64,000 bases of DNA. Source: Verrucomicrobiota bacterium. GTDB lineage: Bacteria > Verrucomicrobiota > Verrucomicrobiia > Limisphaerales > JACRJZ01. The notes under the pieces are model-generated. The model had not been told where the DNA came from and made no database searches. It was given only the letters and a program-made list of their open reading frames with translations. The position numbers and the translations under genes are program-made. Location: contig JACRJZ010000085.1 of assembly GCA_016219875.1 (NCBI GenBank), forward strand, positions 1 to 64,000. The letters are read 5' to 3'. Shown here in pieces: positions 1-7,740 of the stretch (position 1 is the first letter of the stretch; each line of letters begins with the position of its first letter).

Positions 1-463
1 AGAACCGGGCCGCGGCCAGGAAGCGTTCCGGCGGTTGGGACTCGATGAACTTTTGCCACAACTCCCGCGCGGCGGAATTGGTGGGTCCGAGCGACACGAG
101 TTGCGCGTCCTGCCAGAGTTGCAGTTGGCCGGGTGTCAGTTCGGAAAAGTCGAACGGCTCCGGCACGGGCCATTCAGAGACTGGCGGCGGGAAGACCAGC
201 CGACCGGTCGAATCCACGCGGAAGGAAAGCGACGGCCCTGACTCGGCGGCGGTGGGGGCAGTGGCTTCGTTCCAGATTTTGTCCGCGACCTCCTCGGCAA
301 TGTCCTGGGCGCGCTGCCGGGCTTCCGCTTCCACCAGGCGTTTGTCCTGGCGCAACGCGATCCATCCGACCACCACCAGCACAGCGACGGGCAGCAGGAT
401 GAGCACGCCCTGCCAGAAGAATCGGGGCTGGCTCGGTTCGGACGGTTGCGGCTTCGGGATCAT
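1..463 (-). CDS. Partial membrane-anchored protein, possibly a sensor kinase N-terminus
   Basis: The frame is open from the ATG at 463 to the left edge, giving the first 154 residues of a protein whose remainder lies outside the window. A short Pro-rich cytoplasmic start is followed by one strong membrane segment (about residues 18-37) and then a charged, Ala/Glu-rich helix likely to be a coiled coil. The rest is an acidic, Pro-containing soluble segment. A single N-terminal membrane helix plus signalling-type helix suits verrucomicrobial histidine kinases, but no catalytic motif is present, so the function is inference. It is divergent from the sigma factor gene, with about 125 bp between the two starts. 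Confidence 0.55.
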   Translation of the reverse strand, partial: MIPKPQPSEPSQPRFFWQGVLILLPVAVLVVVGWIALRQDKRLVEAEARQRAQDIAEEVADKIWNEATAPTAAESGPSLSFRVDSTGRLVFPPPVSEWPVPEPFDFSELTPGQLQLWQDAQLVSLGPTNSAARELWQKFIESQPPERFLAAARF

Positions 464-588
464 GGTGCGGCGAACGTTTTACCCGAAGCTAGCCCGGAGC
501 GTCAGGCCATTTGTCACGGAACTGCAAAATGCCGCGCGGTTAAATTTCCTTGCGGGCAAAGAAGCCGGCACTTAATCCTCTGACCCGT

Positions 589-1635
589 ATGGCTGCATCG
601 TCATCAAACCAGAACCTTCGCCAGGCCCCCGACAGCCGTGGCCTCGCCAAGTCAGGCCGGCCCCGGAAAGCCCGGCCGCCGCGCGCGGCGGCGCCCAGTG
701 AACAGGCGCACTCCGGATCGCCCGCGTCCAAGGGCATGAAACTGGAGGATGCTCCTCTGGTTCCGCGCGAACCGAGCGTCACAGCCGAGGCCACCCGCGA
801 ACGCGGCAGCTACGACGGCGACACCGCCATCAAACTCTACTTGCGCGAAATCGGCCAGGTGGCGCTGCTCACGCCCCAGGAAGAAATCGAACTGGCCGCC
901 CGGATCAAGAAGGGTGACAAGAAGGCGCGCGAGCACATGATCAAGGCCAACCTCCGGCTCGTGGTGAAGATCGCCCATGACTACGAAGGTTACGGCCTGC
1001 CGTTGTTGGACCTCATCAGCGAAGGCAACATCGGCCTCATGAAAGCGGTCGAGCGGTTCGACCCCTCGAAAGGTGGCAAGCTCTCGACTTACGGCGCTTG
1101 GTGGATCAAGCAATCCATCAAACGCGCGCTCGCCAACCAGTCCAAGACCATCCGCCTGCCGGTCCATCTGGTGGACAAAATCGCCAAGATGCGCCGTCTG
1201 GCGATGAAGCTGCAGGAGGAAATTGGCCGCGAGCCGACCGATGAAGAACTGGCCTTCGAGATGGGCATCCCGGTGCATCGCGTGGCCCAGATGCGCAGCG
1301 CCGCCATCCGTCCCGCCTCGCTGGACGCCCCCATTGGCGACGACGACACGAACACTTTTGGCGAGATCGTGGAAGACGAGAGCGCCTGGACGCCCTACGA
1401 ACACCTGGAAGACAAGACCGTCACCAAGATGCTGCGGGAGATGGTGAAGACGCTCGATCCGCGCGAAGAAACCATTCTCCGTTACCGCTTCGGCCTCGAT
1501 GGCGGCACCGAGAAGACGCTGGAGGAAGTGGGCGAGCGGTTCGGCGTCACCCGCGAGCGTGTGCGGCAGATTCAGAACATCGCCCTGCGCAAGCTCCGCA
1601 AAATGATCGAGAAGATCGAGGCGCAGAAGAAATGA
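589..1635 (+). CDS. RNA polymerase sigma-70 family factor (RpoD/SigA-like)
   Basis: Directs core RNA polymerase to promoters. After about 70 low-complexity basic residues come region 1.2 (TAIKLYLREIGQ), region 2 (ANLRLVVKIAHDYEGYG; GGKLSTYGAWWIKQSIKRAL), region 3 and region 4 with the helix-turn-helix TLEEVGERFGVTRERVRQIQ. At 348 residues it is much shorter than E. coli RpoD, lacking the acidic region 1.1 and non-conserved insert, and it ends without the usual HPSR-type tail. It may be the housekeeping factor or a group 2 paralogue. I chose the ATG at 589; a TTG at 550 would add 13 residues. The stop overlaps the apt start (ATGA), implying translational coupling. Confidence 0.9.
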   Translation: MAASSSNQNLRQAPDSRGLAKSGRPRKARPPRAAAPSEQAHSGSPASKGMKLEDAPLVPREPSVTAEATRERGSYDGDTAIKLYLREIGQVALLTPQEEIELAARIKKGDKKAREHMIKANLRLVVKIAHDYEGYGLPLLDLISEGNIGLMKAVERFDPSKGGKLSTYGAWWIKQSIKRALANQSKTIRLPVHLVDKIAKMRRLAMKLQEEIGREPTDEELAFEMGIPVHRVAQMRSAAIRPASLDAPIGDDDTNTFGEIVEDESAWTPYEHLEDKTVTKMLREMVKTLDPREETILRYRFGLDGGTEKTLEEVGERFGVTRERVRQIQNIALRKLRKMIEKIEAQKK

Positions 1636-2168
1636 CTTCCTCCAACCACGCCATTGCGGCACTCACCGCCGCCATCCGCACGGTGCCGGATTTCCCCAAG
1701 CCCGGCGTGCAGTTCAAGGACATCACGCCCGTGCTGGCGGACGCGAAGCTCTTCGCGTCGTGCATCGAACTGCTGGCCGCGGATTTCCAGCCCGGCGCTG
1801 TCGATACAGTGGTGGGCATCGATGCGCGCGGATTCATCTTCGCGGCCGCAACGGCCCTCAAGCTGGGTTGCGGCTTCGTGCCCGTGCGCAAGAAGGGGAA
1901 GCTGCCTTGGAAGACCCTTGAGGAGAGCTACGATCTTGAGTATGGCTCGAACACCATCGCCATCCACACAGACGCCGTGAAGCCTGGCGCGCGGGTGTTG
2001 CTCATCGATGATGTGCTGGCCACCGGCGGCACCGCGGCGGCGGCGGCGGCGCTGTTGAAGAAAGCGGGGGCGAACATCCTCGAAGTGAACTTCGTGATCG
2101 AACTGGGCTTCCTCAACGGACGAAGCAAGCTGCGTGGCCTGCCGGTGCGCTCGCTGGTGGTGTTCTGA
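1632..2168 (+). CDS. apt: Adenine phosphoribosyltransferase
   Basis: Purine salvage enzyme converting adenine and PRPP to AMP and pyrophosphate in the cytoplasm. The 178-residue length is normal for the family. The start carries the typical pattern IRTVPDFPKPGVQFKDITPV, and the PRPP-binding loop reads VLLIDDVLATGGTAAAA (about residues 121-137). The dimer/flexible loop region GFVPVRKKGKLPWKT is also present. Its ATG overlaps the sigma factor stop by four bases, so the two genes are probably cotranscribed. A family A palindrome begins two bases after the stop. Confidence 0.96.
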   Translation: MTSSNHAIAALTAAIRTVPDFPKPGVQFKDITPVLADAKLFASCIELLAADFQPGAVDTVVGIDARGFIFAAATALKLGCGFVPVRKKGKLPWKTLEESYDLEYGSNTIAIHTDAVKPGARVLLIDDVLATGGTAAAAAALLKKAGANILEVNFVIELGFLNGRSKLRGLPVRSLVVF

Positions 2169-2169
2169 A

Positions 2170-2272
2170 GAGCCTCTTTCAAAACCGTAGCAGCCGACGT
2201 GAGGAGGCTCTGTTTCCCTTGAAGTTTGAGCCTCCTCACGTCGGCTGCTACAGAGTTTTGAAATCGCCTCTG
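2170..2272. repeat. Palindromic element, family A copy 1
   Basis: Two arms of about 40 bp, inverted around a short loop. The left arm contains GTAGCAGCCGACGTGAGGAG and the right arm its reverse complement, each followed outward by a TTTTGAAA-type block. The loop reads GTTTCCCTTGAAGTTT. Near-identical elements lie at 8809, 43926 and, with a different loop, at 54241, 55195 and 57931. No T-tract follows the hairpin, so it does not look like a classical terminator. Confidence 0.9.
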
Positions 2273-2278
2273 AAGAGG

Positions 2279-2314
2279 GAAAAAAAATCCCCGCCAGCGT
2301 TCACCAGCGGGGAT
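2279..2314 (-). terminator. Rho-independent terminator of the Cys-rich peptide gene
   Basis: Read on the minus strand, an 8-bp perfect stem ATCCCCGC/GCGGGGAT (2307-2314 and 2287-2294) closes a 12-base loop and is followed directly by a run of T (2281-2288 as A on the plus strand). It lies 20 bp past the stop of the gene at 2334. Confidence 0.85.
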
Positions 2315-2333
2315 CGTGAAGCGGGGGACGGAG

Positions 2334-2549
2334 TCAGGCCTTCGGCGGAGCCTTCTCCTTGCCGGCCGGACATTCCTTGGCGCCGCCCTCTTTCGGGCAG
2401 CAGCCTTTCTTGTCGCCACCAGCGGGACAGCCGACTTTTTCGCCGGCCTTGTCTTTGGCCTTGGCCTTGTCACAACAGCCTTCGCCCGCGACCAAAGACG
2501 GCGCGAGAGCGAACGCACAGAGAGTCAGAACAACAATGAGTTTTTTCAT
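2334..2549 (-). CDS. Small secreted cysteine/lysine-rich protein
   Basis: A 71-residue protein. I chose the ATG at 2549 because it opens directly into a clear signal peptide (MKKLIVVLTLCAFALA, cleavage likely after LVAG). The mature part is about 48 residues of Lys, Gly, Ala and Cys with GCCDK, GCPAG, KGCCPK and ECPAG units, giving six cysteines in paired and single positions. This suggests metal binding or disulphide cross-linking outside the cytoplasm, but I recognise no family. A strong terminator follows, so it is probably its own transcription unit. Confidence 0.75.
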   Translation of the reverse strand: MKKLIVVLTLCAFALAPSLVAGEGCCDKAKAKDKAGEKVGCPAGGDKKGCCPKEGGAKECPAGKEKAPPKA

Positions 2550-2610
2550 AGTGCGCGAAAGATAGTCGGGGTGCGGAGGAATGCAAGCAGGGGAATGTTT
2601 TTTTTCCACG

Positions 2611-3579
2611 TCAATCCCACGGCAACGGATGCAGCGTCACGTTCAGCGGTTGCCGTGCCTCCTCCTCCAATTCGATCCGCAGGAAGCCGCCATCCTTCCG
2701 CCACTGAATCCCTGACACCGAAGGGCAGAGCAGCAGGTGGAACGGCTTCCAGTCCCGCGCCCGCCGCAGCGCCGCGCTGTACCGGCGGATGGAGTTCCCC
2801 AGAAAGGTGATGTTCGGCATCCCGGCCAGCATCTCGCCTTGCCGGAGGATGCAGTTCGAGTGCAAGTGGCCGACGATCGTCCGCTCCACTTGGTCCAGGT
2901 GCCGGCGCACCTCGTCCACTTGCGCCAGGAACGGGAGCGCGGTGGGGTCATGCGCGAACAACAGCACGCGCTGGGCGGGCCGCAGGCTGGCGAAGGCGCG
3001 GCGGACTTCCTCCAGGTGCGCGGCGCGCAACTCCTCCCAACCGCGCCGTTCCTCCGGCAGAATCTCCGGCGCATAGATCGGCAGCGCCACGAGCGTGGAG
3101 GTGACGCCAACCAGCAAGTAGCTTCCCACCTCGATGGTCCAGAATCGCTTCAGGCCGAGCCGCTCCGTCGCGCGGCGATAGCTTTCCAGGCGAAGTCCGC
3201 CGGCGCCGCCCAGCAGGTTCATCTTGCCCAGTTCGTGATCCCCAATCGTGGAGTGGAAGCGCTCACCGTGACGGCCCCGAAGCTCGTCCAAACACCACGC
3301 GACCGTCTCAAACACTCCGTCGTCCGCCAGCCCCACGAAGGCGCTATCGACCGAGTAATCGCCGTTGCCGACCACGAGATCAGGATCGCCCGCCGCTGCC
3401 AGGAATTTGTCGAATTGGCCGTTGTGCGCCAGCGGATCGCGCATCCAGACCAAGCCGCGATAGGTTTGGGCCAGGGCGCGCTGGAAGGGATTCTGAATGG
3501 AGCGCGCCTCGAAACCCTTCCGCGCCATCTCCGTCGGGCCGGCGTAATGAACATCGCTGACCACGACGAGCGTTTTCAT
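2611..3579 (-). CDS. Calcineurin-like metallophosphoesterase
   Basis: A 322-residue cytoplasmic protein with the two-metal phosphoesterase motif series: SDVHYAG (D-x-H, about residue 8), VVGNGDYS (GD), IGDHELG in the GNH[E/D] position, LLFAHDP and VGHLHSNC (GHxH). The substrate is not predictable. The start ATG at 3579 overlaps the stop of the MFS gene by four bases (ATGA); the same frame continues further upstream, but only as antisense-type low-quality protein, so I rejected the longer start. The overlap implies cotranscription with the transporter, perhaps to act on an imported phosphorylated compound (inference). Confidence 0.88.
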   Translation of the reverse strand: MKTLVVVSDVHYAGPTEMARKGFEARSIQNPFQRALAQTYRGLVWMRDPLAHNGQFDKFLAAAGDPDLVVGNGDYSVDSAFVGLADDGVFETVAWCLDELRGRHGERFHSTIGDHELGKMNLLGGAGGLRLESYRRATERLGLKRFWTIEVGSYLLVGVTSTLVALPIYAPEILPEERRGWEELRAAHLEEVRRAFASLRPAQRVLLFAHDPTALPFLAQVDEVRRHLDQVERTIVGHLHSNCILRQGEMLAGMPNITFLGNSIRRYSAALRRARDWKPFHLLLCPSVSGIQWRKDGGFLRIELEEEARQPLNVTLHPLPWD

Positions 3580-5303
3580 GCGCGTCCGGATGGAGCCGGA
3601 CTGGGCAAGGGAGAGTCGTCCTCCGGCAACGGCTCGCCTTTCGTTTCCGGCGCCCAGAGCAAGGCTATAATGCCGACGAAGTAGATCGAAGTCATGAGCA
3701 CCGCCACCGTGCGGAATTCCATCATCGTGCTCAACCAGCCGAGCAGGAACGGAAACGGAGCGGTCAGGTAGCGCACCGTGTTGTAGCAGAAGCCCACGCC
3801 CGTGCCGCGCAGCCGCGTCGGGAAAATTTCCGGGAAGTAGATCGAGTAGCCGGCAAAGCACGACAGCGTGCCAAAGCCCACCAGCGGCAGCATCCAGTAA
3901 ATGTCCGCCTCAGTCTTCAGGCCGTAGAACGTGCCGGCGACGGCCACGAACGCGAACAAGAACGCGAACAGGAACGCGCCCCGCCGGCTGAAGCGCGCCG
4001 CGATGAACGTGAACGTCAGCATCCCCAACAGCGAGCCGATGTCCTGGACAAACGTGCCGCGCCCCTTGCTCTTGTCGATGGTCCGCAGGAGTTCGGCAAC
4101 CGCGCCGGGGAACACTTGCTCGACGAGTTGCCGGTTCAGAAAGACGACATCCCGCTTCTCGCCTTTGCTCTGCACCAACTGCACCAGCTTCTGTGTGCCT
4201 TTCTTCAGCGAAAGGGATTTGAACGCCTCGGCCTCGTAGAGGCTGCCGTCCTGGATGAGGCGGTTCAGGTCATTCAGCAAAGCCACGCGCAACTCCTCAG
4301 GAAAGGCGCTGGGCTGGGCCGCCCACGCTTCCGCCCGGCGGACGACGTCGGGAGACAACAGCGCCTTGAGATGAACGATGGCGGCGTTGGGTGACTCCTT
4401 CAGGCCGATGCAGACGGCGCCGGGTTTGGAGAATTCGCTGGCCTGGATGGGCCGGTTCTTCAGCGCTGTTGTGATCAGTTCCGGCGAGAAAAACCCAATG
4501 CCCCACAGCCCCACCATGCCGGCGAGGCCCAGGCAAACGCCGATGATCAGGTTGTGTCGCCAGCGGGGATGACGGACGAGATCCGGGATCGACCCCACTT
4601 TCTTGGCCGCGCCGCCGGTCGCCGCTTCCGCCTTGGCTTTCTTCCACGGCTCCGGCTCCTTCAGGATCGCCAGGATGGGGACCGCGAGAATGATCGGCGC
4701 CACACCGACGAAGAAGAGCACCTGCCAGCCGCTCCAGCGGCCCCAGAAATTCTCCGTGCCCGGCGTGATGCCCAGGCTCAGCGCCGAGGCCAGCATGTTG
4801 CCGCACGCGGACAGCGCCTGCATGAGTCCCAGCGCCATCGTGCGGAAGCGCGGTGGCACGCTCTCGGCCAGCAGCGTGGTGGCGGCGCCAAACATCCCGC
4901 CCACGCCCATGCCGCACAGAAAGCGGTAGATGAGGAACTCAAGGCCGCTGCGGGCCAGCCCCGACAAGCCGGAGAACACGGTGTAGGCCACCAGCGTGGC
5001 CAGCATCGCCTTCACGCGGCCGTACTTGTCGCTCATCATGCCAAAGAGGATCCCGCCCGTGCCCCAGCCGATCAGGAGGACCGCCGTCGCCCAACCGCCC
5101 CACAGCTTCACGTCGCCGTCGCTGGCCGTCGCGCCGAGCAATTCGCGCAAGGCCGGCTCGCGCGCCAGCACGAAAATGCGCTGGCCCATGCAGTCGAAGA
5201 GCCAGCCGCACGAGGCGAGAATCAGGACCAGCCAGTGATAGACAGTGACTCCTTCAAAGACGCTGGGCTTCGGGCCGGCAGCCGCTTGGGGTTGGTTCGA
5301 CAT
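3576..5303 (-). CDS. Major facilitator superfamily transporter, sugar-porter type
   Basis: A 575-residue inner-membrane transporter, larger than the usual 400-480. The MFS loop 2-3 signature appears as MMSDKYGRVKAM and a sugar-porter-like motif as FPTRLRGTGVGF in the second half. An insert of roughly 120-130 mostly hydrophilic residues (about 280-410) lies between membrane segments around TM7 and TM8, beginning FFSPELITTALKNRP and ending before GSLLGMLTFTF. The substrate is unknown. It overlaps the phosphoesterase gene by four bases. The ATG at 5303 is followed by a soluble Pro/Ala leader and then the first membrane helix. Confidence 0.88.
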   Translation of the reverse strand: MSNQPQAAAGPKPSVFEGVTVYHWLVLILASCGWLFDCMGQRIFVLAREPALRELLGATASDGDVKLWGGWATAVLLIGWGTGGILFGMMSDKYGRVKAMLATLVAYTVFSGLSGLARSGLEFLIYRFLCGMGVGGMFGAATTLLAESVPPRFRTMALGLMQALSACGNMLASALSLGITPGTENFWGRWSGWQVLFFVGVAPIILAVPILAILKEPEPWKKAKAEAATGGAAKKVGSIPDLVRHPRWRHNLIIGVCLGLAGMVGLWGIGFFSPELITTALKNRPIQASEFSKPGAVCIGLKESPNAAIVHLKALLSPDVVRRAEAWAAQPSAFPEELRVALLNDLNRLIQDGSLYEAEAFKSLSLKKGTQKLVQLVQSKGEKRDVVFLNRQLVEQVFPGAVAELLRTIDKSKGRGTFVQDIGSLLGMLTFTFIAARFSRRGAFLFAFLFAFVAVAGTFYGLKTEADIYWMLPLVGFGTLSCFAGYSIYFPEIFPTRLRGTGVGFCYNTVRYLTAPFPFLLGWLSTMMEFRTVAVLMTSIYFVGIIALLWAPETKGEPLPEDDSPLPSPAPSGRA

Positions 5304-5485
5304 AGGCGCAATTCAACTTCGGTTCTTGCTGTGAAACGTGGGGCGATAGTCAGGACGAAGCCGGGCGGTGTCAAGTTGGCTGTTCCGAGCGCGTATCTGA
5401 AAGGTGGAGACATCACGGCATTTCGGGAAACCAAGGCGGACGCCGGCGAGGGGCTTCAGCAGCCTCGAGCGCCGCGCACCCCGCC

Positions 5486-5643
5486 CCTCACCCTGACCCT
5501 CTCCCGTCCGACGGGAGAGGGAACACGCGGCACGCGGTCGTCGTGAATCAAGACCCACTTCATCAAGACGCCTGTTTCGTCTCAGCGCGTGACGTGGTCC
5601 TCCCTCTCCCATCGGATGGGAGAGGGCCGGGGTGAGGGTCCCG
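5486..5643. repeat. Two REP-like palindromes (family F) in a 432-bp gap
   Basis: The gap 5304-5735 holds no gene. At 5486-5523 and 5600-5643 are palindromes of the type CCCTCTCC(C/G)..GGGAGAGGG joined to CCCTCACCC or GGGTGAGGG, the two copies being inverted relative to each other. The same unit occurs in-frame inside the giant gene at 11991-12030. Confidence 0.8.
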
Positions 5644-5671
5644 GTTCCCTCGGCCGGCGCCGCCGCGGCAC

Positions 5672-5704
5672 TTGACAGGCCACAGGACCGCGGCTACCTA
5701 TATT
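5672..5704 (+). promoter_or_regulatory. Putative ars promoter
   Basis: A perfect -35 hexamer TTGACA lies at 5672-5677. The best -10 match is TATATT at 5699-5704, with a long 21-bp spacer; such a stretched spacing is typical of metalloregulated promoters and weak here without an activator. It precedes arsR by about 30 bp. Assignment is by eye only. Confidence 0.5.
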
Positions 5705-5725
5705 TCGTTTTTTGGCGAAATATAG
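5698..5725. promoter_or_regulatory. Probable ArsR operator (perfect inverted repeat)
   Basis: CTATATTTCG (5698-5707) and CGAAATATAG (5716-5725) form a perfect 10-bp inverted repeat with an 8-bp centre, directly upstream of arsR and overlapping the putative -10. AT-rich imperfect dyads of this size are the usual ArsR/SmtB sites. Binding here would block the whole operon until arsenite binds the repressor. Confidence 0.75.
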
Positions 5726-5735
5726 ATTTACAGCC

Positions 5736-6101
5736 ATGCGTGAATTCATGAACGTCACCAAGGCGCTGGCGGATGAAACCCGCGTCCGCGTGCTGCTGGC
5801 CTTGCGGCGCGGCGAGTTGTGCGTCTGCCAACTCACCGAGTTGTTCGGCCTGGCCCCCTCCACGGTGTCCAAGCACCTGTCGATTCTCTTCCAGGCCGGC
5901 CTCGTCTTGTCGCGCAAGGACGGCCGCTGGATTTACTACAAGTTGCCGGGCAAGGACGTGCCCGTGGTCGTGCGCGAAGCGTTGGATTGGGTCTGCCAGT
6001 CCCTCGCAGACCAGGAGCGCGCGACCGCGGACGCCAAGCGGCTCAAACAAGTGCTGAAGTGCGACCCTGCCGAATTATGCAAACGCCAACTCCGAAAGTG
6101 A
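5736..6101 (+). CDS. arsR: ArsR family arsenic-responsive repressor
   Basis: A 121-residue winged-helix repressor. The metalloid site is visible as ELCVCQL with C29 and C31, matching the ELCVCDL site of classical ArsR; the DNA-recognition helix is APSTVSKHLSILFQAGLV and the wing GRWIYYKLPG. It should repress its own operon through the inverted repeat at 5698-5725. I chose the ATG at 5736; M5 (5748) is an alternative. Its 3' end overlaps arsC by 25 bases in another frame. Confidence 0.92.
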   Translation: MREFMNVTKALADETRVRVLLALRRGELCVCQLTELFGLAPSTVSKHLSILFQAGLVLSRKDGRWIYYKLPGKDVPVVVREALDWVCQSLADQERATADAKRLKQVLKCDPAELCKRQLRK

Positions 6102-6529
6102 AAGTCCTGTTCCTCTGCACCGGCAATTCCTGTCGCAGCCAGATGGCTGAAGGCTGGGCGCGGCATCTCAAGGGGGACGTGATCGAGCCGTATTCCGCCG
6201 GGATCGAGAAGCACGGCATGAACCCGCACGCGGTCCAGGTAATGGCCGAAGCGGGCGTGGACCTCTCGAAGCATTGGTCCAAGACGGTCGCGGAACTTGG
6301 GCCGGTCCAGTTCGATTACGTCGTCACCGTCTGCGGCCACGCGAACGAGCATTGCCCGATCTTTCCGGGGAAGGTGAGGGTGGTCCATGTCGGCTTCGAC
6401 GACCCGCCGAAACTGGCTACCGGGCTGCCGGACGGAGAAGCCAAGCTGGCGATTTACCGGCGGGTGCGGGACGAGATTCGGAGATTCGTTGAGATGCTGC
6501 CTCAGAGTCTGACTGCTCCTGCCAAGTGA
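6077..6529 (+). CDS. arsC: Arsenate reductase, thioredoxin-coupled type
   Basis: Reduces arsenate to arsenite. The 150-residue protein has the low-molecular-weight phosphatase P-loop CTGNSCR (C14 to R20), and a second cysteine pair C86 and C93 in VTVCGHANEHCP with the same spacing of seven as C82/C89 of the staphylococcal pI258 enzyme. This supports the thioredoxin-recycled mechanism rather than the glutaredoxin-linked one. The start at 6077 lies inside the 3' end of arsR, so the genes are tightly coupled. Confidence 0.95.
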   Translation: MQTPTPKVKVLFLCTGNSCRSQMAEGWARHLKGDVIEPYSAGIEKHGMNPHAVQVMAEAGVDLSKHWSKTVAELGPVQFDYVVTVCGHANEHCPIFPGKVRVVHVGFDDPPKLATGLPDGEAKLAIYRRVRDEIRRFVEMLPQSLTAPAK

Positions 6530-6552
6530 CACGAACCACTCACGAAGAATTT

Positions 6553-7740
6553 ATGAGCACGAACCAATTCACTGACGAAGCGGAAGCCGTCCGCGCGGCC
6601 GTCCGGGATGGCTATGGGAAGATCGCCGTGGGCACCAGCCAGGGCTGTTGCGGCCCCGGCGTGTCCTGCTGCGGCTCCGCACCGGCGGATGCGGAGAAAT
6701 TGGCCAAGCAGATCGGCTATACCACCGACGAACTCGCGGCCCTGCCTGAAGGCGCGAACATGGGTTTGTCCTGCGGCAATCCCGCCGCGTTGGCCGCGCT
6801 CAAACCTGGCGAGGTGGTGCTGGACTTGGGCAGCGGTGGCGGCTTCGACGTGTTCATCGCGGGCCGCAAGGTCGGGCCGACGGGCCGCGCCGTCGGCGTC
6901 GATATGACGCCGGACATGTTGAGCAAGGCGCGTCGCAACGTGGCGAAGTATCGCGAGCAGACCGGCCTGGACAACGTCGAGTTCCGCCTGGGCGAGATCG
7001 AACATCTGTCCGTGGCCGACGCCAGCGTCGATGTGATCATTTCCAACTGCGTCATCAACCTCTCGCCCGACAAACCGCAGGTCTGGCGCGAGATGGCCCG
7101 CGTGCTCAAGCCGGGCGGGCGCGTCGCTGTGTCCGACCTCGCGCTCTTACGACCGCTGCCGCCGGCCATCGCGAAGATGGTCGAGGCGCTCATCGGCTGC
7201 GTGGCGGGCGCCGTGCTCGTGTCCGAGACCGAGCGCATGGCGCGCGAGGCTGGACTGACAGAGCTCGTCCTCACGCCCAAGCCGGATTACGTCAACGTCA
7301 TGACCGACTGGAACGATCCGCTCTACCGCAAGATCGTCGAGCAATTGCCCGCCGGCACGAATCCCGGCGACTTCATCACCAGCCTGGAGGTGAAAGCGCG
7401 GAGAAGTCCTTCCCCGAGACCCGAAACCGCCGCCGAAGCGAACGGACGCTCCGTATATTCGCCGGCCGTGGGCGAACTGGTTGCCATCGGGGCGGCCATC
7501 GCCGCGAACTGCGAGCCGTGCTTCAAATACCATTACGACCAGGCGCGCCAACTCGGCGTGGCAGTGGCGGACATGACGCTGGCGGTGAACCAGGCCCAAT
7601 CGGTCAAGCAAGCCCCGGCACGGGCCGTCCTGGAATTGGCGGAGCGATTTTTGCACGGCGATTTTGCGCCCCGGCCAGAGACGGCGTGTTGCCCAGGAAC
7701 CTCCAAGACCGTGGAGAAACCAGCCAAGTGTTGTTCATGA
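6553..7740 (+). CDS. arsM: Arsenite methyltransferase fused to an AhpD-like domain
   Basis: A 395-residue SAM-dependent methyltransferase. The SAM motif is LDLGSGGGFD (about 90-99), and the three catalytic cysteines are C74 (GLSCGNP), C166 (SNCVINLSPDK) and C216 (IGCVAG), the last two 50 apart as in other ArsM enzymes. After about residue 300 a second domain carries E308-x11-C320-x2-C323-x3-H327, the AhpD/carboxymuconolactone-decarboxylase disulphide motif. Cys pairs also occur near the start (GCCGPGVSCCG) and at the C-terminus (TACCPG, KCCS). The stop overlaps the acr3 start (ATGA). The fused domain could supply the reductant needed between methylation steps (inference). Confidence 0.93.
   Translation: MSTNQFTDEAEAVRAAVRDGYGKIAVGTSQGCCGPGVSCCGSAPADAEKLAKQIGYTTDELAALPEGANMGLSCGNPAALAALKPGEVVLDLGSGGGFDVFIAGRKVGPTGRAVGVDMTPDMLSKARRNVAKYREQTGLDNVEFRLGEIEHLSVADASVDVIISNCVINLSPDKPQVWREMARVLKPGGRVAVSDLALLRPLPPAIAKMVEALIGCVAGAVLVSETERMAREAGLTELVLTPKPDYVNVMTDWNDPLYRKIVEQLPAGTNPGDFITSLEVKARRSPSPRPETAAEANGRSVYSPAVGELVAIGAAIAANCEPCFKYHYDQARQLGVAVADMTLAVNQAQSVKQAPARAVLELAERFLHGDFAPRPETACCPGTSKTVEKPAKCCS

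Noticed and set aside
511..545. Possible promoter TTGTCA...TTAAAT upstream of the sigma factor
   Set aside because: The spacer of 23 bp is too long and both hexamers are weak, so it was not listed.
2170..2272. Family A palindromes as rho-independent terminators
   Set aside because: The hairpin is long but no T-tract follows on either strand, and one copy lies inside a coding region.
3580..3861. Upstream extension of the phosphoesterase frame to 3861
   Set aside because: It would overlap the MFS gene by nearly 300 bp, and the added sequence is not protein-like; the ATG at 3579 with ATGA overlap fits.
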